Positions 31,218 through 40,694 of a stretch of DNA of 45,529 bases are shown in pieces. Position 1 is the stretch's first letter. Each line of letters starts with the position of its first letter. The notes under the pieces were generated by a model, which searched no databases, was not told the origin of the DNA, and was given only the letters and a program-made list of their open reading frames with translations. The stretch comes from CAYYHA01 sp964471535 (GTDB taxonomy: Bacteria > Myxococcota > Myxococcia > SLRQ01), in the NCBI GenBank assembly GCA_964471535.1, contig CAYYHA010000008.1, positions 1 through 45,529 of the forward strand, given 5' to 3'. The position numbers and the translations under genes were made by a program.

Positions 31218-34200
31218 ATGTCACGCCGCAGCGATCGAGCAGCCCAGGCCGCCGCAGCCGCCGTTCTGTCCCTTTGGGTCCTCGCCGGATGCGGGCGCAC
31301 CGCCCCGGCGGTCTGCGAGTCCCACGCCGAATGCGGTCCCGGCTACGAGTGCATCGCCCAGCGCTGTCATCCGGTGGGCGAGCGGCCGTGCGAGGGGGAC
31401 GTCGACTGTCCCGGTCGCGAGATCTGCGTCGATGGCCGCTGTCAGCCCGGACCCGAGTGCCTCTCCGACGCGGAGTGCGCCGAGGGGGAGCGCTGTCGCC
31501 AGGGAAGCTGCGTTCCCGACGAGGCGGCGTGCCAGAGCGACGCGGAGTGCCCCGACGGGGAGCGTTGCCTCGATGGGAGGTGCACGCCCGCCTGCACCTG
31601 CAGCACCGATGCGGACTGCCCCGAAGGGCTCGCCTGCCAGGATTGCCAGTGCCAGGCGCCCTGCCCGCCCTGCCCCGACGGCTATGTCTGCGACGTGGCG
31701 GCGCAAAGCTGCGTCCCGGGCGCCTGCCCCTTCCTCCCCTGCCCGCCGGGTACCACCTGTGTCGATGGAAGCTGCGTGGAGGGCTGCACCTCCGATCTGG
31801 ATTGCCCCTGCGAAGGGGATCCGCCGGTCTGCCAAGTCTGTCAGGACGGGACCTGCGTTGTGCCTCCCGAGTGTACGAGTTCCGAGGCGTGTCCCCCCGG
31901 TCAGGTGTGCACCGATGGGCAATGCACGCCGCTCGGCTGTACGACGGACGGCGACTGCCCCGATGGCACGCGATGCGAGAACGGTGCCTGCGTGCCGAGT
32001 CCCACCTGCCGCCGCGACTCCGAGTGTCCGGCCGGCCTGATCTGCGAGTTCGGGCAGTGTCAGCCGCCCGTCTGCCAGCAGGACGGCGACTGCGAAGCGG
32101 GCTTCCGCTGCGTGGGGGGGCGATGTGAGCCTCCCATCGCATGTATGAGCGACGCCGATTGCGCCGCCTTCGGCCTCGTCTGCCGAGATGGCATCTGCCA
32201 GGAGCCGGGCGGCTGCCAGACCGATCAGGACTGTCCCCCCGGGCGGGTCTGCCGCGCGGGCCGCTGCGAGCCGGGAGGTGCCACCTGTACCCGGGACACC
32301 GACTGTCCCAACGGGCTCGTCTGCGAAGGGGGCGTGTGCACGGCACCGCCCGAGTGCCAGACCGATGCCGAGTGCGGCATCGGCTTCGTGTGTGAGTTCG
32401 GCGCGTGCGTGTACCGAGGCTGCCTCGCCGGAGAGCCCTGTCCGCCCGGCACCACCTGTGATCAGGGCAGCGGGCAGTGCCGCACGGTCGACCCCTGTGC
32501 CGAGGTGACCTGCCCGCCGGGCTTCACCTGCGATCCCGCGACGCGCCGCTGCATCGAGTGCACGAGCGACGCCGAATGCGCTGGCGGCGCCATCTGTGAC
32601 CAAGGGCGCTGCCGCATCGTCGACTGCACGAATGGACAGCGCTGTCCACCGGGCACCACCTGCAACCTGGCGACGGGTACCTGCGAGCCGATCGATCCGT
32701 GCGGGGGGCTTAGCTGTCCGCCCGGCGAGGTCTGCGATCCGGCGGTGGGGGGCTGCGTCCCCCTCGACCTCTGCGCGGGCGTGGTCTGTCCTCCGGGCTT
32801 CGTCTGCCAGCCGGCGACGGGCGCCTGCGTCCTGGTGGATCTCTGTGCGGCCCTCCAATGTCCGACGGGCACCGTCTGCGATCCGGTGCAGCGCCGCTGC
32901 GTGCCGGAGGACCTCTGCTCCGGGGTCGTGTGCCTGCCGGGGGAGATCTGCGATCCGCCCACGGGCCGCTGCGTCCCCGTCGATGCGTGTGCCGGGGTCA
33001 CCTGCCCGCCGGGCGAGACCTGCCGCAACGGGCAGTGCGTCCCTCTGCCCTGCGATCAGGGGGGCAGCTGCCCGCCGGGTGAAGCGTGCGATTTTACGGC
33101 GGGGCAGTGCGTGCCCGTCGACGCCTGCCAGGGCATCGTCTGCCCCGACGGCTACCAGTGCAACGCCGGCCGCTGCGTCCCGGTGAGCTGTGGCACCAAC
33201 GCCGACTGCCCCCCGACCTACCACTGTGCCGCCGGCCAGTGCCAGCCCGATGAGTGTGTGTGGAACAGCGACTGCCCGCCGCAGCATCTGTGTCAGAATG
33301 GGACCTGCGTCTTCACGGGCTGCACGAGCGATGGCGACTGTCCACCGCCGCAGGTCTGCGCCTTCGGGGCGTGCACCGATCCTCAGAGTGGATGCACCCG
33401 AGACGCCGAATGTCCCAGCGGGATGACGTGCGTCAACGGCGCCTGCGTGCCCGCGCCCGATTGCAGTACCGACGCCGACTGCGGCCCCGGCGAGGTATGC
33501 GAGTTCGGCTTCTGCCAGCCGGCGAGCTGCAGCGACTCCAGCCAGTGCACCACCGGCTGGACCTGCGTCAGCGGGCGGTGCATTCCTCCCTTCCCCTGCG
33601 GAAGCGATGCCGATTGCCAGCAGCTCGGCGTGGGTGCCGTGTGCGTGAATGGAAGCTGCCAGCTTCCCGGGGGCTGCACGAGTGACAGCGAGTGCGGCCC
33701 CGGCGAGGTGTGCGTGGCGGGCGCCTGCGTTCCCGATACCCTGCCCCGCGAGTGCACCACCGACGCTGACTGCGGCCCGGGCCTCGTCTGCGAACTCGGG
33801 CTGTGCGTCCCGCCCTTTGGGCAGTGCCAGATCGATTCGGACTGCCCGCCGGGCTTCGTCTGCGATCTCTTGCAGTGCGTCCCCGATCCCGGCACCTGTA
33901 CGGTCGATGCCGACTGCCCATCAGGGCAGATCTGCGCCCTCGGGCAGTGCGTGGACGCGCAGTGCACGAGCGATGCCGACTGTGCCGCCGGCGAGGTCTG
34001 CGCCTCCGGGCGCTGCGAACCCTTCGGCTGTCTGGTCGATGCGGAGTGCCAAAACGGCCTCGCCTGCGACGGCGCCGAGCGCTGTGTCGGAGGCGTCTGC
34101 AGCAGCGGGAGCGCCATCTCCTGCGACGACGGAAACGCCTGTACCGCCGACCGCTGCACCGAACCGGATGGGGTGTGTGTGAGCGCTCCCGTGGCCGATG

Positions 34201-35750
34201 GGACGCCCTGCGGTTCCGGCGGCGTGTGCCAAATGGGGACCTGTATCGGCTCGGGCTGCCAGAGCGATGCAGACTGTGACGACGGCGATGCCTGCAACGG
34301 CCAGGAGCTTTGCGCCGCAGGGGTGTGCACGGCGGGTACGCCGGTCTCCTGCGACGACGGGAATCCCTGCACCACGGACACCTGCAACTCGGTGACCGGC
34401 GCCTGCTCGAACATCGTCCTCCCGGACGGCTCGAGCTGCGGAAGCGGTCGCATCTGCGTCGGGGGTGCCTGCGTCCCCACCGGCTGCCTTTCCGATGCCG
34501 ACTGCGACGATGGGGTTGCGTGCAACGGGGCCGAGCGCTGCGAGATCTCGACCGGCCGCTGTCTCGCAGGAACGCCACCCGCCTGTGATCCAGGAAACCC
34601 GTGTCAGGTGGGGACCTGCACCGAACCGACCGGTGCCTGCGAGATCCAGACCCAGCCCGACGGAACACCGTGCGGTGCCCAGGGCGAGACCTGCCAGGGG
34701 GGACAGTGCGTCTTCGCCGAGTGCGCGACTGCGGCCGACTGCGACGACGGCGACGCCTGCAACGGGTACGAGCAGTGTGGCAGCGACCTACGCTGTACCT
34801 CGGCGGCGCCGCTCTCCTGTGACGACGGCAATCCCTGCACCGCGGACCAGTGCGACCCGACCCAAGCCTGTGTGCACCAGCCGCTCCCCAACCGGACCCC
34901 CTGCGGAAACGGCCATGTCTGTGTGGGTGGGGCCTGTGTCGCGGTCGCGTGCACGAGCGACGCCGACTGCGACGATGGCCTGTACTGTAACGGCGCCGAG
35001 TCGTGCAACCTTGCGCGCAACCGCTGTGAAACAGGACCTGCGCCCAACTGCCCGCCCGTGGGACCCTGTCGCTACTACGGCTGCGACGAAGGGTCCGATC
35101 AGTGCACGAACAACCCCCGTCCCAACGGCACGCCATGCCCGGGAGGGGGCCAGTGTCAGGACGGCGTCTGCACCTTCCCGCCGCCGCAGTGCCGTTCGGA
35201 TGCCGACTGCGCGAGCGGCGAGGTGTGCAACAAGTTCACCGGCGCGTGCGAGCCCGCTCCGCCGGCCTGTACGAGCGACGCAGACTGCTCAGGCATGGAG
35301 CTGTGCGTGGGGGGAATGTGCACCTCGATAAGCGGCTGCACGAGCAATGCCGACTGCCCGCAGGGTACGGTGTGCTACCCCTCCGGGGTCTGCTACCTGC
35401 CTCCGGAGTGCTTCAGCGATCTGGACTGTCCCGCGGGAGAGCGCTGCGACAATCTGACCTGCCAGCCGGTCAGCTGCAGCAGCGATGCCGAGTGTGGGCA
35501 GGACTACCTGTGCCGTGCCGGACGGTGCATTCCCCCCGCCTACTGCAGCACCGCCGACGACTGCCCACTGGTGGGGCTGCAGTGCATCAACTACGTCTGC
35601 CAGAACCCCGGGGGCTGCCAATCGGACACCGAGTGTCCCGCGAACCAGTACTGCCTGTGGGGGGCGTGCTACTTCCTGCCGCCGGTCGAGTGTACCTACG
35701 ACAGCGACTGTCCGGCGGGCCAGCGCTGCAACTTCGGGTATTGCCAGTAG
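31218..35750 (+). CDS. Giant Cys-rich tandem-repeat lipoprotein
   Basis: This is a 1510-residue protein with a lipobox (VLAGC, Cys25) and then one continuous array of Cys-rich modules. Three flavours are visible. Short modules, (S/T)-D-(A/S)-(D/E)-C-x4-6-C-x3-G-x-C, cover most of about 30-410 and about 1320-1510. A second type, C-PPG-x-x-C-D-P-x-T-G-x-C-V-P-x-(D/E)-C, is concentrated in about 400-640. Longer modules with DCDDGDACNG and SCDDGNPCT lie in about 940-1310. All show the same spaced-Cys, disulfide-rich design seen in Myxococcota surface proteins. AAGAGGGG precedes ATG 31218. It is probably lipid-anchored at the outer membrane, perhaps exposed outside. I do not know its function; adhesion or protection are possible. 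Confidence 0.88.
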   Translation: MSRRSDRAAQAAAAAVLSLWVLAGCGRTAPAVCESHAECGPGYECIAQRCHPVGERPCEGDVDCPGREICVDGRCQPGPECLSDAECAEGERCRQGSCVPDEAACQSDAECPDGERCLDGRCTPACTCSTDADCPEGLACQDCQCQAPCPPCPDGYVCDVAAQSCVPGACPFLPCPPGTTCVDGSCVEGCTSDLDCPCEGDPPVCQVCQDGTCVVPPECTSSEACPPGQVCTDGQCTPLGCTTDGDCPDGTRCENGACVPSPTCRRDSECPAGLICEFGQCQPPVCQQDGDCEAGFRCVGGRCEPPIACMSDADCAAFGLVCRDGICQEPGGCQTDQDCPPGRVCRAGRCEPGGATCTRDTDCPNGLVCEGGVCTAPPECQTDAECGIGFVCEFGACVYRGCLAGEPCPPGTTCDQGSGQCRTVDPCAEVTCPPGFTCDPATRRCIECTSDAECAGGAICDQGRCRIVDCTNGQRCPPGTTCNLATGTCEPIDPCGGLSCPPGEVCDPAVGGCVPLDLCAGVVCPPGFVCQPATGACVLVDLCAALQCPTGTVCDPVQRRCVPEDLCSGVVCLPGEICDPPTGRCVPVDACAGVTCPPGETCRNGQCVPLPCDQGGSCPPGEACDFTAGQCVPVDACQGIVCPDGYQCNAGRCVPVSCGTNADCPPTYHCAAGQCQPDECVWNSDCPPQHLCQNGTCVFTGCTSDGDCPPPQVCAFGACTDPQSGCTRDAECPSGMTCVNGACVPAPDCSTDADCGPGEVCEFGFCQPASCSDSSQCTTGWTCVSGRCIPPFPCGSDADCQQLGVGAVCVNGSCQLPGGCTSDSECGPGEVCVAGACVPDTLPRECTTDADCGPGLVCELGLCVPPFGQCQIDSDCPPGFVCDLLQCVPDPGTCTVDADCPSGQICALGQCVDAQCTSDADCAAGEVCASGRCEPFGCLVDAECQNGLACDGAERCVGGVCSSGSAISCDDGNACTADRCTEPDGVCVSAPVADGTPCGSGGVCQMGTCIGSGCQSDADCDDGDACNGQELCAAGVCTAGTPVSCDDGNPCTTDTCNSVTGACSNIVLPDGSSCGSGRICVGGACVPTGCLSDADCDDGVACNGAERCEISTGRCLAGTPPACDPGNPCQVGTCTEPTGACEIQTQPDGTPCGAQGETCQGGQCVFAECATAADCDDGDACNGYEQCGSDLRCTSAAPLSCDDGNPCTADQCDPTQACVHQPLPNRTPCGNGHVCVGGACVAVACTSDADCDDGLYCNGAESCNLARNRCETGPAPNCPPVGPCRYYGCDEGSDQCTNNPRPNGTPCPGGGQCQDGVCTFPPPQCRSDADCASGEVCNKFTGACEPAPPACTSDADCSGMELCVGGMCTSISGCTSNADCPQGTVCYPSGVCYLPPECFSDLDCPAGERCDNLTCQPVSCSSDAECGQDYLCRAGRCIPPAYCSTADDCPLVGLQCINYVCQNPGGCQSDTECPANQYCLWGACYFLPPVECTYDSDCPAGQRCNFGYCQ

Positions 35751-35918
35751 GCCGGGATGCGGTCCGCGGGCGTGCGGAGGGGCCACGGGTGCCGCCCCGC
35801 ACCGCTCTAGCCGCCGCCCGCTGCTCCACCTACCTCCGGCGGGTCTTCGGCCGGCCTCCGGGCGACGATCTCGGGGAACCGGAGACGCGGTGAGAGAGGT
35901 AGGTTAGCCTAGGGCCCG

Positions 35919-36551
35919 ATGTCCGAGCAGAGAAGCGCCTCGGAGGGGCGCGGGGGAGGCGCGGCGACCGAGCCGTTCTACTCTCTGCCCAATCTCCTGA
36001 CACTCTCGCGGCTGCCCCTTGCCGCTGCGGTATGGTGGGACGCCTCGGACCCCCTCTTCGTGCTGGGGATCCTCGCCCTCGCCGGGTTGAGCGACGTCTT
36101 CGATGGGCGTTTCGCTCGGATGATCCGCCGCCGCCGGCTCGCTGCCGGTGCCGTTTCCGCCGACCCCAAGGCGCTGGGCGGGCCCATGGCCACCGGTGCC
36201 TGGCTCGACCCGCTCTGCGACAAGGTCTTCGTCGTCTCGGCGCTGATCGCTGTCTGGGTGGCGCGGGAACAACCTCTGGGAACGATGCTGCTGGTGGGCC
36301 TGCGCGAGATTCTCATGGCGCCCGCCGCCCTCCTCTTCCTGGCGCTTCGGGGACGCTGGCCCGAGGCGGTGGTCGATTTTCGCGCCGACCCGTGGGGGAA
36401 GGCGACGACCGTCGCTCAGTTCGCGGCGATCGCCCTAGGCGCCTTCGCGCACCCGGCCCTTTCCGGCGCGGCTGCGGCGGCCGGGGTCCTCGGCCTCTTG
36501 GCAGCCGCTCGCTACGTGTGGCGCACGCTGCGCGCGCTGTCGCAAGGCTAG
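35919..36551 (+). CDS. CDP-alcohol phosphatidyltransferase family protein with enlarged loop
   Basis: This is a 210-residue membrane protein with about six helices. The motif D-x2-DG-x2-AR is present (D59, DGRFAR 62-67), and so is G-x3-D-x3-D (G93, D97, D101), but the two halves are 25 residues apart instead of the usual 8-9. The inserted stretch is basic then Ala/Gly-rich (68-92). This is the metal and CDP-alcohol site, so the enzyme may have altered substrate or depend on another factor. It is not obviously PgsA or PssA. It starts at ATG 35919 and is convergent with ptsI. Confidence 0.78.
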   Translation: MSEQRSASEGRGGGAATEPFYSLPNLLTLSRLPLAAAVWWDASDPLFVLGILALAGLSDVFDGRFARMIRRRRLAAGAVSADPKALGGPMATGAWLDPLCDKVFVVSALIAVWVAREQPLGTMLLVGLREILMAPAALLFLALRGRWPEAVVDFRADPWGKATTVAQFAAIALGAFAHPALSGAAAAAGVLGLLAAARYVWRTLRALSQG

Positions 36552-36641
36552 AGACTGCTTTGGGCAGCTCGGCTTGTGACGCGCAGTGCCCTCCTGGAAT
36601 CCCGGGGCGCCGCGTTCGGTCCGCGGCCGTGGCGAGCGCAC

Positions 36642-38411
36642 CTAGATCTGATCCAGGATCTCGTTGCCGAAGCGCTCCACGATGAAGGCGCGGACGCGCT
36701 TCTCGATGTCGTCGACCACTTCCATGCCCATCACCTCCTCCACCAGCGCATCCGCCTCCGACCGCGGACAGCCGCGAATGACCTCCTTGACCACGGGAAT
36801 GGAGAGGGCGTTCATCGAGAGCGTGTCCACTCCGAGCCCGAGGAGCACCGGAGTGTACAGGGGATCGCCGGCCATCTCGCCGCAGACGCTGACAGAGATG
36901 CCGGCCGCGTGCCCTGCCTCCACCGTCTGGCGGATCATCCTCAAGATCGCCAGGTGGAGGGGTCGATAGAGGTAGGCGACCTCGCGGTTCTGCCGGTCGA
37001 TGCCCAGGGCGTATTGAATGAGGTCGTTGGTTCCGATGGAGAAGAAGTCCACCTCGTCCGCGAGCCGGTCGGCGATGGCGACCGCCGAGGGGAGCTCCAC
37101 CATGATCCCCACGGGCACCTCGGGGACCGTCTCCCCCTCGCTGCGTAGCGTCTCGCGCACCGAGTCGAGGAGGTCACGCGCCCGCCGCAGTTCTCCCACG
37201 CCGCTCACCATGGGGAACATGATCCGAAGCTGTCCGAAGCGCGCTGCTCGGAGGAGGGCACGCAGCTGCGGCTCGAAGATTGCGGGCTCCTTGAAGCACA
37301 GGCGCAGCGCCCGCAGACCCATCGCCGGGTTTGGCTCCCGCGCCCGCCCGCCGAGGGGCACCTTGTCCCCCCCGAGGTCGTAGGTACGGATGGTGACCGG
37401 CCGCGGGGCGACGTGGCCCACGATCTCCCGGTAGACCTCGAAGTGCTCGCGCTCGGTGGGGATGGCCTTGCGACCCAGGTAGAGGAACTCGGTGCGGTAG
37501 AGGCCGATCCCCTCCCCGCCGTGTTCGAGCACGGAGGGGATCTCCCGCGGGAACTCGATGTTTCCGACGAGGGAGACGCGGTGCCCGTCGGGGGTCTCGG
37601 CGGGAAGGTCGCGGGTGGCTAGGAGCTCTTCCTCGTGGGCCAGGTAGGCCCGGCGTGCCGCACGGTAAGCATCGATCTCCTCCGAGGAGGGGGAGAGGAT
37701 GACGATACCGTGGGTGCCGTCGACCACGATCGTGTCCCCGCGCCCCACCGCTTCACTGACCCGGCCGGCACCGACCACCGCGGGAATCTCGAGCGCGCGC
37801 GCCACGATGGCGGAGTGGCTGGTCTTGGAACCGACGTCGGTGACGATGCCCAAGATGCTCTGCCGCGCGAAGAGCACCGTATCCGCCGGCGAAAGATCGT
37901 GTGCCACCACGATGGCGTCGTCGGGAGGAGTTTCGGAGACGTCGACGTTCTGGCCCATCAGGTTGCGCACGATGCGATCGCCGACGAAGTCCACGTCTCC
38001 TCGCCGCTCGCGGAAATACTCGTGATCGATGGAGTCGAAGACCTTCTTGATGCGCTTCACCGTGCGGCGGATCGCCCACTCGGCGTTGATGTGCTCCCTC
38101 TCGATGAGTTCACGCGCATGCTTCAGCAGCATGTCATCGCGGAGCATCAAGCGGTGGGCCTCGATGATGAGCATGTGCTCCTGTCCGCCCTCTTCCTGCT
38201 CGAGGCGGTTGCGGATCTCTTCGAGCTGCTTCTCCGAGAGGGCGATGGCAGCATCGAGGCGGGCGAGCTCGGCTTCCACCTCCGAGGGATCGATGTGGTA
38301 CTTCGGGGTGCGTATGCGCCGTCGGTCGACCGGGAAGGCGCGTCCGAGGGCGATCCCCGGCGAGGCGGGGATGCCTTCGAAGCGGCGCGAGCTGCTGCCC
38401 CGATCGCCCAT
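36642..38411 (-). CDS. ptsI: PTS enzyme I (PEP-protein phosphotransferase)
   Basis: This is a 589-residue enzyme, close to the family length. Phosphorylation site His199 is in GSKTSHSAIVARALE. The PEP-binding barrel has GIGLYRTEFLYLG and the C-terminal SVCGEMAGDP and LSMN motifs. It phosphorylates HPr using PEP. ATG 38411 shares one base with the HPr stop (TGATG), so it is last in the PTS operon and translationally coupled. Confidence 0.96.
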   Translation of the reverse strand: MGDRGSSSRRFEGIPASPGIALGRAFPVDRRRIRTPKYHIDPSEVEAELARLDAAIALSEKQLEEIRNRLEQEEGGQEHMLIIEAHRLMLRDDMLLKHARELIEREHINAEWAIRRTVKRIKKVFDSIDHEYFRERRGDVDFVGDRIVRNLMGQNVDVSETPPDDAIVVAHDLSPADTVLFARQSILGIVTDVGSKTSHSAIVARALEIPAVVGAGRVSEAVGRGDTIVVDGTHGIVILSPSSEEIDAYRAARRAYLAHEEELLATRDLPAETPDGHRVSLVGNIEFPREIPSVLEHGGEGIGLYRTEFLYLGRKAIPTEREHFEVYREIVGHVAPRPVTIRTYDLGGDKVPLGGRAREPNPAMGLRALRLCFKEPAIFEPQLRALLRAARFGQLRIMFPMVSGVGELRRARDLLDSVRETLRSEGETVPEVPVGIMVELPSAVAIADRLADEVDFFSIGTNDLIQYALGIDRQNREVAYLYRPLHLAILRMIRQTVEAGHAAGISVSVCGEMAGDPLYTPVLLGLGVDTLSMNALSIPVVKEVIRGCPRSEADALVEEVMGMEVVDDIEKRVRAFIVERFGNEILDQI

Positions 38412-38680
38412 CACGCCTCGTCGAACCCCCGTTCGAAGAGCGCACCGAGGGCCTGCAGGCACGCCTCGGCGTCCTCTCCCTCGCAACGCACGGTGATCTG
38501 CGAACCCTGTTGTGCGGCCAGGGTCAGCACGCCCATGATCGACTTTCCGTTCACCTCCTCGCCGTCCTTCACGAGATACACGTCGGACGAGAAGCGATTG
38601 GCCTCGCCGACCAGCTTCGCGGCCGCGCGGGCATGGAGCCCGAGCGAGTTGACGACGTCGAAGGTTCTCTCTGCGATCAC
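38411..38680 (-). CDS. ptsH: HPr, PTS phosphocarrier
   Basis: This is an 89-residue protein from GTG 38680, with GGAGGG five bases upstream. His16 in LGLHARAAAKL is the catalytic residue that takes phosphate from EI and passes it to EIIA. Ser47 in GKSIMGVLTLAA is the site phosphorylated by HPr kinase, and hprK is present 4 kb away in the same direction. So both PEP-dependent and ATP-dependent control are likely here. GTGA overlap with the EIID stop. Confidence 0.96.
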   Translation of the reverse strand: MIAERTFDVVNSLGLHARAAAKLVGEANRFSSDVYLVKDGEEVNGKSIMGVLTLAAQQGSQITVRCEGEDAEACLQALGALFERGFDEA

Positions 38681-39444
38681 GGTATCCCTCCGGAGACCAC
38701 GAGACCCAGGATGCCACCCCAGGCGCCGCCGAGGAGCAGGGCGAGGTAGGGAGACAAGCCTTTGCGGAGCGCGGGGAGGGTCGAGGCCGCGCCTCCGATG
38801 GCCACCACAGGAATCAGGGGACCAGGATAGCCCAGCTGGGCGGCCCATGTCCCCACCCACGCCACGCCAGCGAGCACTGCGACGAAGGTCGCAAGAGGGC
38901 GCAGCCATCGCGCATGGCGTGGGAGCGCGAGGGACTGTACCGCCGCGAGCACGCCATCGCCATCGGACAGCCCGCGCCGAAAGAGCCACACGCGCACTGG
39001 GAGCTGAAGTCCCGCGTAGAGAACGGTGGCGAGGACGATCCCCCACACGCCGAGGCCCAGCGCCAGCAGCGCGGCGAGCGCTCCCGTCAACGGCCGAAGA
39101 GCACCCCAGAAGAAGGCGTCTCCGATGGCGGCCAAGGGTCCCGCCAATGCCTCCTTGAAGCGGCGAACGCTCTCGGGAGAGGCCTCACCGGAGGCCACCC
39201 GCGCCTCGTGGTGGATGGTGCCTCCGACCAAGGCAGGTGCGAGATAGGGGTGGGTGCCGAAGGGCTCGAGGTGGCGCTTCATCGCGGCGCGGAGTTCGTC
39301 GCGGTTGGGGTACAGGTAGGCGAGTGCGGGTCGGACGGCGGCAGCGAAGCCGACGCCCTGCAGGGTGCGCGGGTTGAAGGCGGCCTGCAGGAAGAGGGTG
39401 CGAAGCAGGCAGCGGAGGAGAACGTGCCAGGGGGGTCGTCTCAC
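38677..39444 (-). CDS. PTS mannose-family EIID component
   Basis: This is a 255-residue protein of the ManZ/EIID family. Start is GTG 39444 in the EIIC stop (GTGA). Family features include L-x-x-xFNPRTLQGVGFA-x-x-x-PAL at the N-terminus, followed by hydrophobic helices towards the C-terminus. With EIIC it makes the membrane channel and sugar-binding part of the mannose-type PTS. The stop overlaps HPr's start. The sugar is unknown. Confidence 0.88.
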   Translation of the reverse strand: MRRPPWHVLLRCLLRTLFLQAAFNPRTLQGVGFAAAVRPALAYLYPNRDELRAAMKRHLEPFGTHPYLAPALVGGTIHHEARVASGEASPESVRRFKEALAGPLAAIGDAFFWGALRPLTGALAALLALGLGVWGIVLATVLYAGLQLPVRVWLFRRGLSDGDGVLAAVQSLALPRHARWLRPLATFVAVLAGVAWVGTWAAQLGYPGPLIPVVAIGGAASTLPALRKGLSPYLALLLGGAWGGILGLVVSGGIP

Positions 39445-40148
39445 GGCACCTGCCCCCACGCGAGCAGCCGCAGCATGAGAAGCACCGAGAGGCCCACCAC
39501 CGCAGCGGCGCCTCCCACCACGGTGGCCTGCTCGAAGCGGCTCGCGGCGACGACCACGACGGCAGGCACGGCGCCGCCCACGAGCAGTGCCATCGGTCCC
39601 AGCGTCGATGCTGCTGGCAGGGCGCGCACGGCACCGTGGACGAGGAGGCCTCCGGCGAGCGCAGTGCCCGAGGCGAGCACCCCTGCAGCAAGCGACGACG
39701 GTGCGAGGCCGACGACGTTCGTCCAGAAGGGATCGCCGCCCGCGTCGACGCGCCGCGCTGCCCGGTCGGCCAGCCCCACGTAGAGCCCCTCGACATGGGT
39801 CTCGAGCCGGCGGCCTAGGGCGGCCACCGCGGGCAGCAGGCAGAGGGCGAGGCAGGCGCTCTCCACCGTGGCCCGGCCCCCGCCGGCGAAGATGGCCGCC
39901 CCCGTGACCCCGATGCTCCCGGCGAGATCGTGATCGGGCAGATGGGCGCCGACGTTCAGGCCGAGCAGCCACAGCAGGGTCAACGGGACCCCGAGGAGAA
40001 CCATCGCGCCAGGATCCCCGAGCAGGAACGCGGTGGCGGCACAGGCGACGAGGGGGAGAGCGGTCAAAAGCTGCAGGAAGCCCTTCCGGTCGATCTGTAG
40101 GGCCGCCGCCACGGCGAATGCGGTGAGGACGACCTCCGTTCCACTCAT
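39441..40148 (-). CDS. PTS mannose-family EIIC component
   Basis: This is a 235-residue multispanning protein. It begins MSGTEVVLTAF and is Ala/Leu/Gly-rich with about seven helices, and has LQIDRKGFLQLL and GLYVGLADRA loops comparable to ManY. Its start (ATG 40148) overlaps the EIIB stop (ATGA) and its end overlaps the EIID start. It would form the transport pore with EIID. Divergent in sequence, so the EIIC call leans on position between EIIB and EIID. Confidence 0.82.
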   Translation of the reverse strand: MSGTEVVLTAFAVAAALQIDRKGFLQLLTALPLVACAATAFLLGDPGAMVLLGVPLTLLWLLGLNVGAHLPDHDLAGSIGVTGAAIFAGGGRATVESACLALCLLPAVAALGRRLETHVEGLYVGLADRAARRVDAGGDPFWTNVVGLAPSSLAAGVLASGTALAGGLLVHGAVRALPAASTLGPMALLVGGAVPAVVVVAASRFEQATVVGGAAAVVGLSVLLMLRLLAWGQVP

Positions 40149-40645
40149 GGCGCCGCGTCCTCGAATCGGTCGGCGAGCTGCTCCACCGTGAGCGCCGGCT
40201 GCGAGGGAAGGCCGCGGGCCTCGACCCGCACGCCCCGTCTCACCAGGTCTCGAAGCGCTTCCAGCTCGCTGCGCGAGAGGTAGAGGCCGGGCGTAATCGC
40301 CCGCCGCCCCTCTCCGGCGTGGACCATGCCGACGTTGAGGAGGATGTCCAAGCCGGCCAGGTCGAGATGGTCGAGGAGCGAGCGCAGGTCCTCGATGGAG
40401 CGCACGAGGACCAAGGTGTTTCCCTCCGCATCACCGAGGGCCTTCCAGTCCAGGGACTCGGGTGCGCCCACCACGAGATCCACGCCGGGGGGCAGCGCCA
40501 GCTCCATGGCCGTGCGGGCCAGCGGCTCGGCGGCCGCCTTGGCATCGGCGACGACCACGTGCCGGATCCCGAGTGCTGGCAGCCAGGTTTCGACCACCTG
40601 GCCGTGCACCAGTCGACTGTCGACGCGCGTCAGGACGATGCTCAC
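40145..40645 (-). CDS. PTS mannose-family EIIB component
   Basis: This is a 166-residue protein with the EIIB motif RVDSRLVHGQVVETW, and the phosphorylated His14 follows. It accepts phosphate from EIIA and passes it to the incoming sugar. GTG 40645 has GAGGA a few bases upstream. It overlaps EIIC by 4 bases (ATGA), suggesting coupled synthesis. Confidence 0.93.
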   Translation of the reverse strand: MSIVLTRVDSRLVHGQVVETWLPALGIRHVVVADAKAAAEPLARTAMELALPPGVDLVVGAPESLDWKALGDAEGNTLVLVRSIEDLRSLLDHLDLAGLDILLNVGMVHAGEGRRAITPGLYLSRSELEALRDLVRRGVRVEARGLPSQPALTVEQLADRFEDAAP

Positions 40646-40694
40646 GGTTCCTCGCCTGTCCTCCGCCGAAGGCTCGGGCGCTTGGCGCGGCCCT

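Noticed and set aside
31221..33287. Minus-strand 688-residue open frame over the Cys-rich gene
   Set aside because: It mirrors the repeat in the sense strand and shows no domain, start signal or RBS. The sense protein has a lipobox and ordered cysteines.
36552..36641. Terminator between the convergent CDP-alcohol transferase and ptsI
   Set aside because: Only short 4-bp stems such as CTGC/GCAG are visible, and no T-run is present.
38681..39046. Longer HPr reading frame
   Set aside because: The extension overlaps EIID and does not resemble HPr. GTG 38680 has GGAGGG and gives an 89-residue product of normal size.
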